Assembly: GCA_029881175.1 (NCBI GenBank)
Contig: JAOUNC010000114.1
Span: forward strand, 1-8,138
Length of the DNA stretch: 8,138 nt
Direction of reading: 5' to 3'
DNA from: Nitrospirota bacterium
GTDB taxonomy: Bacteria > Nitrospirota > Nitrospiria > Nitrospirales > UBA8639
Shown here one piece after another: positions 1 to 5,654 of this stretch. The notes beneath the pieces are model-generated. The model was given only the letters and a program-made list of their open reading frames with translations. It was not told the origin of the DNA and did not search any database. A program made the translations under genes and the position numbers. How positions within the stretch are numbered: position 1 is the first letter of the stretch; every line of letters starts with the position of its first letter.

Positions 1-142
1 GTCATCATTCCAGATCTCCCCCAATAGAAAATGTCGGGGATGACAGAGGGAGGGAAGGTAGTTTGGTTCTGGGCGGTTGCGGCGGGGCTCAGATCCTTCG
101 TGAAGCTCAGGATGACAATGCGGGGAAGTCTGGAATGATGAC
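1..142. repeat. Composite palindromic intergenic repeat (REP/MITE-like), possibly cut by the window edge
   Basis: Bases 1-14 (GTCATCATTCCAGA) and 129-142 (TCTGGAATGATGAC) are a perfect 14-bp inverted repeat. Between them are two diverged units that share the same ends: each begins CAGATC (11-16 and 90-95) and finishes GGATGACA (38-45 and 110-117). Each unit has its own small hairpin: TCCCC/GGGGA at 17-21 and 36-40, and ATCCT/AGGAT at 93-97 and 109-113. No protein is encoded. Repeats of the GTCATCC...GATCTG type are common between genes in several bacterial phyla, which makes a dispersed, non-autonomous element likely. It lies beyond the 3' end of the methyltransferase gene and might also stop transcripts. 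Because the left arm begins at base 1, the element may continue outside the window and no target-site duplication can be judged. Confidence 0.6.
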
Positions 143-236
143 GTGGCTTCTGATTTCTTTCCAGGAGAGTGGATTGTTGCTTTCAGAGTAGTACTTGATT
201 TTTGTTCGCTAGGAAGGACTAGAAAGAAGGAGGAGG

Positions 237-1259
237 CTACGAAGATACAGGCGGTCGTGCTTCGAGGATTCGGCCCTCCCAATCACCCGTTCCCTTTTTC
301 AGGTTGATGACCCTGGTGCGATTCAGGCCAGCTTTGTGAAGCCAGGTGCGTACGTCCTGTAAAGAGTAGGTGTTGCCGGTGTCGGTATAGAGCAACATGG
401 TGACTGCAAACAGATTGGCTTCCAACGGCCGAAGCCCTTGCGGATTTTCCAGGAAGGTATCTTGGATGAGGAGGCGTCCTCCAGGATTGAGCGCCCGTTT
501 AATTTTCCGAAAGACCTTCAGGTTTTCTGCTGGTGAGTAAATATGGAGCACATTGGAATACCAGACAAGATCGTATTTCCCCTGAATCGGATCCTCCATG
601 AAATTTCCGGGGTGAAACGAGAGACGTGATTCCATCGAGAATTGTTTGGCTAAGATTTTGGCAACCGCGAGCGCAGCCGGACGATCCATGACAGTCGCCT
701 GTAGGTGTGGGTTGTTCTGGAGAAAGGCCAGAGCATACGTGCCGGGCCCACCGCCCAAATCCAGAAATGAACGAGCAGACTTGATAGCAATTTGCTTGGC
801 AACCTGTTCCGCCGGTTCCTGGGATCGATGATGCATGGCCCACGTAAATGATCGGCGGTATTCCCGGGTTTCCGACTCATCGCTCTCCACGGGAACGCCC
901 GTTCTCACCACTTCGGTCAGACGTGACCATTCTTTCCATTGCCGCTCCATGAGTGCGAGATAGTCACCTCGATAATCGACACTCTCTTTTTGCAAATAGT
1001 GCTTGACCATGGAGGTCGTTCGATAGCGGCCCAACGCCGGGACTAACAAGCCCAGGCTTGCCAAATTTCGGCAAAGAATGGCTAATCCCCGAGAGCTGAC
1101 TTTTAATCGTTTGGCTAATGAGGGAATGGCCCATTCCCGAGATCCCATCACAGAAAAAATATCTAATTCTAAGGCCGTCAGGATAATTCGAGAGGCTCGA
1201 AATCCATAAACCATCTCGCGAAATTTGGCAAACGAGTCAATGGGTGGGTTCGTAGACAT
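237..1259 (-). CDS. SAM-dependent O-methyltransferase, family 2 (small-molecule type)
   Basis: This 340-residue protein has the two-part layout of family-2 O-methyltransferases (the plant COMT, acetylserotonin and CrtF-like group). An N-terminal winged-helix dimerisation region spans about residues 10-85. The Rossmann SAM-binding domain starts with motif I, LDLGGGPGTYA (166-176), followed by the ribose-binding acidic MDRP (191-194) and the GNFMEDP segment (218-224). His239 in NVLHIYSPAE sits where this family has its general-base histidine (LHDWSDE in COMT), so the enzyme is probably active. Length is normal for the family. It is a cytosolic enzyme and the substrate cannot be read from the sequence. 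ATG at 1257-1259 is used; there is no clear Shine-Dalgarno sequence. The gene is last in the minus-strand run, 34 bp after the 145-residue unknown gene. The general call is secure; the substrate is unknown. Confidence 0.85.
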   Translation of the reverse strand: MSTNPPIDSFAKFREMVYGFRASRIILTALELDIFSVMGSREWAIPSLAKRLKVSSRGLAILCRNLASLGLLVPALGRYRTTSMVKHYLQKESVDYRGDYLALMERQWKEWSRLTEVVRTGVPVESDESETREYRRSFTWAMHHRSQEPAEQVAKQIAIKSARSFLDLGGGPGTYALAFLQNNPHLQATVMDRPAALAVAKILAKQFSMESRLSFHPGNFMEDPIQGKYDLVWYSNVLHIYSPAENLKVFRKIKRALNPGGRLLIQDTFLENPQGLRPLEANLFAVTMLLYTDTGNTYSLQDVRTWLHKAGLNRTRVINLKKGTGDWEGRILEARPPVSS

Positions 1260-1293
1260 GAATCAAGGCATACTCTAATAGGGTGGCTTGAAG

Positions 1294-1731
1294 TTATGGT
1301 CTAAACCAGGATTGGCAGGTGTGAATTTTTTGCCGCAACTCCGCTGGCTTGGACAAATCAACGGCTTGTTCAAAATAGGCCGCCACGAAATCTTCTGTCA
1401 TTTCAATGCGTTCGGCAAATCCTTCAGCGATAAGTTTTCGACGATATTTCGAGGTGGTTTGTTGGAGGAAAAATTTTACCTGTTTGGCTAATTCATCGCC
1501 CCCTAAGTCTTCGGCCGTGCCATCAGAGAGCATGCTTTTCATGTCGTCCAAATCATAGCCGGCGACACAGACTAATCGACCATCAGGGGTGATTTCCAAG
1601 AGCCAATCTTCGTCCGGCAACGATAAGGTCAACGGCTCAGTTTCCTCAGATTCGAACCACCCGGGAATGTCCGTGAGCAAAGCAGCCCTGGCCGATGGCC
1701 AGTGAGGTGACATATCGTGTGCGTCATTCAT
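1294..1731 (-). CDS. Hypothetical acidic protein, 145 aa, translationally coupled to the TPR gene
   Basis: I do not recognise this family. The protein is rich in Asp and Glu, especially over residues 20-80, and has no signal peptide, membrane segment or metal motif. Residues 33-60 look beta-rich (alternating hydrophobics in LTLSLPDEDWLLEITPDGRL). The rest looks helical, with a more basic patch near 94-100 (SKYRRKL). Its ATG (1729-1731) overlaps the TGA stop of the upstream TPR gene by eight bases (ATGAATGA). It has no good Shine-Dalgarno sequence of its own, so terminating ribosomes probably supply initiation. The later Met7 is a possible but less attractive start. The overlap suggests that the protein is made in step with the TPR protein and may bind it; that is inference. 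Confidence 0.7.
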   Translation of the reverse strand: MNDAHDMSPHWPSARAALLTDIPGWFESEETEPLTLSLPDEDWLLEITPDGRLVCVAGYDLDDMKSMLSDGTAEDLGGDELAKQVKFFLQQTTSKYRRKLIAEGFAERIEMTEDFVAAYFEQAVDLSKPAELRQKIHTCQSWFRP

Positions 1732-2527
1732 GAGAAGATTCGGGAGATGTCGCCACGCGGGCTGATAAGGCCTGGAGGCGTTGGGTATTCTCGACTAATT
1801 TTGGAAGCTGATATTTTTCATCCACTCGGACCACTTTTTGTAGATAGTGCATGGCTTGTTGCCACTCCCCTCGCGCTTCATGGCAATTGGCTAGTACATA
1901 CCAGGCCCCGCCCATTCGTAATTCATCCTTGAGGCGTCGAGCGACATCCAAGCTCGTCAACGTACAGGACTGCGCTTCATCAAACCGGCCCTGGCTCAAA
2001 TACAAACGCGCCATCATACGAAAGACATCTGCCTGGCCGGCATCATTACCCACGCGCCGCATCAAGATGAGTGATTCTTGATAATAGGCCAAGGCTTCGG
2101 CTTCTTGCTCGGTTTCTCGGGCGACCAGGCCTAAGTCAGAGAGCACCACCGCCTTTCCGGCGTCGTCGGATAGAAGATTCATGAGATCCAGCGCTTCTAA
2201 ATAATAGGCACGGGCACGATCCCATTCTCCTGCATCAGCCGACAAATTCCCTAAATTGGCCAACGTGGTACTAATGCCTCGATCTTCGCCAAGAATTTTT
2301 TGCAGTTCGAGAACCTCCGTATAATAGGCACGGGCTTGTTCGCGCCGTCCACTGACCGCACAGATATTACCGAGATTCCCTAAGGTCGTAGCCAAGGATC
2401 GTTGATCTCCATTTTTACGATCCACCTCCAACGCCTGGGCGTAGCATTGAAAGGCCTCCGTATAGAAGCCCTTCGAGAAATGTTGATTCCCTAATAAATT
2501 GAGATCGGCGGATTGGGACCATGCCAT
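1724..2527 (-). CDS. Tetratricopeptide repeat (TPR) protein with six 40-residue repeats
   Basis: The protein is almost entirely TPRs of the long, 40-residue-period type (as in LGN/Rapsyn or TPR_12 domains). Counting from the TTG start, repeats begin near residues 8, 48, 88, 128, 168 and 208. They share a LGNLGN-like first helix and a second helix with an aromatic pair followed by E.L (CYAQALE, YYTEVLE, YYLEALD, YYQESLI). There is no signal peptide or catalytic domain, so it is probably a cytosolic scaffold for protein-protein contacts. Two starts are possible. TTG at 2531-2533 gives 269 aa, and ATG two codons later (2525-2527) gives 267 aa; I prefer ATG, as neither has a clear ribosome site. 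A gap of 69 bp separates it from the MBL-fold gene upstream, and it overlaps the following unknown gene by eight bases. Its partner cannot be inferred from sequence. Confidence 0.85.
   Translation of the reverse strand: MAWSQSADLNLLGNQHFSKGFYTEAFQCYAQALEVDRKNGDQRSLATTLGNLGNICAVSGRREQARAYYTEVLELQKILGEDRGISTTLANLGNLSADAGEWDRARAYYLEALDLMNLLSDDAGKAVVLSDLGLVARETEQEAEALAYYQESLILMRRVGNDAGQADVFRMMARLYLSQGRFDEAQSCTLTSLDVARRLKDELRMGGAWYVLANCHEARGEWQQAMHYLQKVVRVDEKYQLPKLVENTQRLQALSARVATSPESSHE
2081..2335 (-). repeat. 120-bp periodic DNA repeat inside the TPR gene
   Basis: The 15-mer ATAATAGGCACGGGC occurs at 2201-2215 and again at 2321-2335, exactly 120 bp apart. ATAATAGGCC starts at 2081, a further 120 bp away. 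This spacing equals one 40-codon TPR unit. It shows that the middle three repeats keep nucleotide identity, while the outer ones (phased at 1841, 1961 and 2441) have diverged. Confidence 0.7.
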
Positions 2528-2596
2528 CGCCAATCACTCGCAACCAGGATGGGAAGAATACGAGCCCATGAGAAAGGACGACTTCATCGCAGGTCG

Positions 2597-3196
2597 TTAT
2601 GCCTCCGCCAGCATCTGATCAAGGACAGGTTTCGCGCCAGTCACCAAAGACGTGCCATCGCCCACCAATAGGCTGTCAAACTTATACTTTAATAACCGAC
2701 GCAATCCTTCACGGGCTTGAGTCATATCAGCATATTTCTCAGCAGGGAGGAGGCGTAAGGTTCCTGGAGGATGGGCAATGATCGCATCACCCACGATGAG
2801 AATGCCTTTCCCCGTGTCTAAAAATAACGCGCTTTCGCCAGGAGACTTTTGATGCGCTAATTGAATGACCCAGATACCACCGGGGAGCAATTCTCCATCT
2901 TTAAATGTCTTATCAATGGTGAGCGCCATTTCTGGGGCATCTAATTCCGGGGCCATGACGGTGCAGTGAAATTCTTCTCGCAACTGACCGGCTTCCCGGA
3001 CATGATCTCGATTGGTCAGAATAATATAATCGACCGGACCGCCCTGCCGAGCCAACGCCATTTGTTTGGCATTCATTGGAGGGGGGTCGACCAGTATTCG
3101 ATGCTCCCCTACCGTCAATAAATGCCCATTGAAATTCAGTTGTTTTTCCTCTGAGAACCACGACCATTCCCAAATATTGGGGAGCAGGGCTTTCAT
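2597..3196 (-). CDS. Metallo-beta-lactamase-fold protein with degenerate metal site
   Basis: This 199-residue protein has the outline of an MBL-fold hydrolase. An opening strand pair (NGHLLTVGEHRILVDPP, 23-39) is followed by IILTNRDHVREAG (58-70) where the family has its THxHxDH motif, then SPGESALFLDTG (118-129) in place of HTPGS, and ILIVGDAI (132-139) in place of the GD motif. The C-terminal LLVGDG (176-181) stands where GH is expected. Asp64, His65 and Asp137 remain, but several usual zinc ligands are replaced: Asn62/Arg63 for the first His pair, Lys117 for the second His and Asp180 for the last. A different metal set or a non-enzymatic role is therefore likely. No signal peptide is seen. 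The ATG overlaps the preceding stop as ATGA, implying translational coupling to the 79/87-residue gene. The fold call is good; function is unknown. Confidence 0.75.
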   Translation of the reverse strand: MKALLPNIWEWSWFSEEKQLNFNGHLLTVGEHRILVDPPPMNAKQMALARQGGPVDYIILTNRDHVREAGQLREEFHCTVMAPELDAPEMALTIDKTFKDGELLPGGIWVIQLAHQKSPGESALFLDTGKGILIVGDAIIAHPPGTLRLLPAEKYADMTQAREGLRRLLKYKFDSLLVGDGTSLVTGAKPVLDQMLAEA

Positions 3197-3432
3197 AAGG
3201 CCCCGATCGTTTCTTGGAGCAGTGCGGTGGTCTTCTGTTGCACCGAGGAGACTTCGGGAAGGTCCAGAATATCGTCTTCATGCACGGTAAGAAATTTCCT
3301 ATTCCCCGCTTTTGTGAGGGAGATGAGAAACAGACTACGTGAGGGGGTCGTTGGAATCACCACTTCGACCGCAGGATCCACAGCCGCAACCAATTCAAGA
3401 AACTTTTGTTTGCCGTCTTCTAATTCATCCAT
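3193..3432 (-). CDS. Small hypothetical protein (79 or 87 aa) coupled to the MBL-fold gene
   Basis: I do not recognise this protein. It begins with an acidic amphipathic helix (MDELEDGKQKFLELV), continues through a probable beta region (AVEVVIPTTPSRSLFLISL, then KFLTVHEDDI) and ends in a helix (VQQKTTALLQETI). There is no membrane segment or cysteine motif. ATG at 3430-3432 gives 79 aa. TTG at 3454-3456 would add eight residues and start 10 bp after the tlpA stop; neither start has a strong ribosome site, and I prefer ATG. The stop overlaps the start of the MBL-fold gene by four bases (ATGA). A structural or partner role with the MBL-fold protein is plausible but unproven. Confidence 0.6.
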   Translation of the reverse strand: MDELEDGKQKFLELVAAVDPAVEVVIPTTPSRSLFLISLTKAGNRKFLTVHEDDILDLPEVSSVQQKTTALLQETIGAL

Positions 3433-3466
3433 GACATTCCGATCATTGTGCGTCAATAAACACGAA

Positions 3467-4021
3467 TTACATTGAGGAAGACCCGGGTGAGGCTAAGAGT
3501 TTTTCCACTTCCTGCAAAATCATTTCATGCCCTGCCAAGGTCCCATCAGTGAAAAAGTTCCCCACGCGTTGCCAGCGGATGACACCCTGTTGGTCAATCA
3601 CATAGACATTGGGAATAAATTTTCCACCGCCATACAGCTTGTCGGTGGTTTGTTGCGGGTCTAATAAATAGGGATAGGTGACTTTGACCGGAAATGTTTG
3701 CACAAATTCAGTCACGTCCGCTTTAGAATCACCAGAAGAATTCACGCCCACCACCGCAACCTGTTTGTCTTGAGTGGCTTCAGCCACCTTTTGTAAATTG
3801 GTACTTTGCAGCAAGCAGGGCTGGCAGATATGAAAGAGTCCAAGGACGACGACTTTCCCTTTGAACTGATCTAAGGAGACCGTCTGCCCATCAAGCGCGG
3901 TGAGTGTGAAATTGGGTGCAGGCTCCCCCACTTTAAAAAAGCTTGAAGCCTCCGCGAGCCCCCAAACACCCAGAAGCACACTTGCCAGCACCAGCGCCCA
4001 TTTTTTGGATCGTGTCATCAT
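3467..4021 (-). CDS. Exported TlpA/redoxin-family thiol-disulfide protein
   Basis: This 184-residue protein is a thioredoxin-fold redoxin of the TlpA/ResA/AhpC-TSA group. Residues 1-26 form a signal peptide: basic MTRSKK, hydrophobic ALVLASVLLGVWGL and a cleavage-like AEA-S. It therefore probably works in the periplasm or on the outer face of the membrane. The mature domain starts with VGEPAPNFTLTALDG (31-45), typical of the family. The active-site CxxC is Cys66-Gln-Pro-Cys69, and the cis-proline is Pro137 in FIPNVYVID. The residue before the first Cys is Ile, where many TlpA proteins have Trp, which may tune its redox potential. The likely role is reducing or oxidising cysteines of exported proteins. 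Its ATG has the strongest ribosome site in the window (AGAGGAG, five bases upstream), within an RNA that can fold two ways. It starts the six-gene run. Confidence 0.85.
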   Translation of the reverse strand: MMTRSKKWALVLASVLLGVWGLAEASSFFKVGEPAPNFTLTALDGQTVSLDQFKGKVVVLGLFHICQPCLLQSTNLQKVAEATQDKQVAVVGVNSSGDSKADVTEFVQTFPVKVTYPYLLDPQQTTDKLYGGGKFIPNVYVIDQQGVIRWQRVGNFFTDGTLAGHEMILQEVEKLLASPGSSSM

Positions 4022-4024
4022 ATT

Positions 4025-4065
4025 TTCTCCTCTACACAGTCAATAGGAGAACACCTTCTCCTATT
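4025..4065 (-). promoter_or_regulatory. tlpA ribosome site with upstream hairpin and competing anti-SD arm
   Basis: On the minus strand, AATAGGAGAA (4065-4056) and TTCTCCTATT (4051-4042) form a perfect 10-bp stem around a GGTG loop. The actual Shine-Dalgarno sequence of tlpA, AGGAGAA (4031-4025), is identical to the core of the first arm. It is therefore complementary over seven bases to TTCTCCT (4051-4045) in the second arm. The anti-SD stretch can pair with the upstream copy, leaving the ribosome site free, or with the true ribosome site, covering it. The hairpin is not followed by a U-run, so it is not a standard terminator. It could instead be a DNA operator near the transcription start. 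The pairings are seen in the sequence; regulation is inferred. Confidence 0.5.
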
Positions 4066-4073
4066 TGCAAAAG

Positions 4074-4099
4074 CTTATACAACACCTCAAGGCTTTCAA
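4074..4099 (-). promoter_or_regulatory. Possible sigma70-like promoter for the tlpA gene run
   Basis: In the 130-bp gap after purF, the minus strand carries TTGAAA (4099-4094) and TATAAG (4079-4074). Both resemble -35 and -10 boxes, but they are only 14 bp apart, shorter than the usual 16-18. Transcription from here would start just before the 10-bp dyad at 4042-4065. This is a weak prediction, supported mainly by the gap size and by the change of function from purine genes to the tlpA group. Confidence 0.25.
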
Positions 4100-4151
4100 G
4101 AAGATGTTATCACAGGATTTTTAGGGGCAGCAAGAAAAACGAGGAAAGAGG

Positions 4152-5603
4152 CTACGAAGAAGAAACCTGATCTGGCTCAAAAAGCCCAAGCTGCATTTGC
4201 TCAGCTTTGGTCATACTAATCGGATAGTTATCGGTGAAACAGGCATCACAGTAATGATGAGAAGCCTCTGGAGCCGTCGCTAACATTCCTTCAAGGCTTA
4301 AATAACCTAAACTATCCGCCGTGACATAGCGTCGAATTTGCTCGATAGAAAATTTTGCTCCAATGAGTTCCTTTTTTGTCGGCGTGTCAATTCCGTAAAA
4401 ACACGGCGCAAGCACCGGAGGAGAACTGATGCGCATGTGGATTTCTTTGGCCCCGGCTTGTCGAAGCATTTTCACAATTTTCCGGCTGGTGGTTCCTCGC
4501 ACAATCGAATCATCCACCACCACAATGCGTTTACCTTCCAGAACATCCGGGACCGGATTCAGTTTGAGCTTGACGCCAAAATGCCGAATAGCTTGCTGCG
4601 GTTCGATAAAGGTCCGCCCAATATAATGATTCCGGGTGAGGCCGATTTCAAAGGGCAACCCCATGCCCTCGGCATACCCAAGAGCCGCCGGAACGCCTGA
4701 ATCCGGAACCGGAATGACCAGGTCAGCGTCTGCGGGGTTTTCCTTCGCCAATTGTCGCCCAAAGGCTTTCCGTATCGAATAGACCGCGTTCGAGCCAAAA
4801 ATTTTCGAATCCGGTCTTGCAAAATACACATATTCAAAAATACATTGCGAAGGAGTCCGTTCAAGGAAGGGATGATAGGACGTCAGTTCCGTGCCTTGAA
4901 TCACCACGATTTCTCCAGGCTTCACTTCGCGCACGAACTTGGCATCAATGAGATCAAACGCGCAGGTTTCAGACGCCACCACCCAACTCTCTTTGTAACG
5001 ACCAAGACATAACGGACGAAACCCGTACGGATCACGGGCGGCAATCAACAACTCATCTGTCAGCAACACCAGCGAAAAGGCGCCACGCACCAAGCTCAAA
5101 GCATCTATCACTCGATGGATGATTGTATCGCCTTTGGAATGCGCAATGAGATGGATGATCACTTCGCTGTCGGAATCCGATTGGAAAATGGCGCCATAGG
5201 CTTCCAACTCCCCACGTAACACTCCAGCGTTGATGAGATTGCCATTATGGGCAAGGGCCAAATTGCCAAACGCGAAATTGACCGACAGGGGTTGCACGTT
5301 ATGAAGATCGCCGCTTCCTGCCGTGGAGTATCGATTGTGACCGATGGCTTTGGAGCCAGGTAATTCTCGCAAGGTCTTTTTTGAATAAATATCCGCAACA
5401 AGCCCCAACCCTTTTCGCTGGTAAAACCGCTCTCCATCTGACGAGACAATCCCCGACCCTTCCTGCCCACGATGCTGCAACGCGTACAGTCCTAAATAGG
5501 CCAGATTGGCGGCTTCTTTATGCCCGGAAATGCCGAACACGGCGCATTCTTCGTGAAAGCCATCTTGACCTGGAGAGGAAGAAACCATCGGTAAAAATTT
5601 CAT
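4152..5603 (-). CDS. purF: Amidophosphoribosyltransferase (PurF)
   Basis: PurF makes 5-phosphoribosylamine from PRPP and glutamine, the committed step of de novo purine synthesis in the cytosol. The 483-residue protein is full length. Cys20 in HEECAVFG would become the N-terminal nucleophile of the glutaminase domain after removal of a 19-residue propeptide (11 in Bacillus subtilis). Glutaminase motifs include ALQHRGQEGSGI (41-52), GHNRYSTAG (88-96) and LAHNGNL (117-123). The PRPP loop is VVDDSIVRGTTSR (362-374). Cys254, Cys401, Cys452 and Cys455 match the four Fe-S cluster ligands of the Bacillus-type enzyme, so an oxygen-sensitive cluster and propeptide processing are expected. No strong ribosome site precedes ATG 5601-5603; Met6 is an alternative start. 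The gene lies 51 bp after purL, probably in one transcript. Confidence 0.97.
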   Translation of the reverse strand: MKFLPMVSSSPGQDGFHEECAVFGISGHKEAANLAYLGLYALQHRGQEGSGIVSSDGERFYQRKGLGLVADIYSKKTLRELPGSKAIGHNRYSTAGSGDLHNVQPLSVNFAFGNLALAHNGNLINAGVLRGELEAYGAIFQSDSDSEVIIHLIAHSKGDTIIHRVIDALSLVRGAFSLVLLTDELLIAARDPYGFRPLCLGRYKESWVVASETCAFDLIDAKFVREVKPGEIVVIQGTELTSYHPFLERTPSQCIFEYVYFARPDSKIFGSNAVYSIRKAFGRQLAKENPADADLVIPVPDSGVPAALGYAEGMGLPFEIGLTRNHYIGRTFIEPQQAIRHFGVKLKLNPVPDVLEGKRIVVVDDSIVRGTTSRKIVKMLRQAGAKEIHMRISSPPVLAPCFYGIDTPTKKELIGAKFSIEQIRRYVTADSLGYLSLEGMLATAPEASHHYCDACFTDNYPISMTKAEQMQLGLFEPDQVSSS

Positions 5604-5654
5604 AAATGGTCTAGGCGTTATGGTTTTGGATGAAGGCGAGTAAGGCTCACGCTC

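Noticed and set aside
143..236. A purine-rich run (AGAAAGAAGGAGGAGG) after the methyltransferase gene, considered as a terminator or ribosome site.
   Set aside because: No stem with a U-run is present on the minus strand, and no plus-strand start codon follows at a suitable distance.
2580..2600. Possible terminator after the MBL-like gene (ACGAC/GTCGT stem followed by CCTTTCT).
   Set aside because: The stem is five bases with a ten-base loop and no U-run, and the next gene is 69 bp away on the same strand.
235..4160. The 11-mer GGCTACGAAGA occurs at 235-245 and 4150-4160, at the 3' ends of the methyltransferase and purF genes.
   Set aside because: It is short and made of a stop codon plus serine codons; the flanks differ, so chance is enough.
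4338..4700. A 120-codon plus-strand open frame inside purF.
   Set aside because: It is antisense to conserved PurF motifs, including the PRPP loop, and its translation has no recognisable domain.
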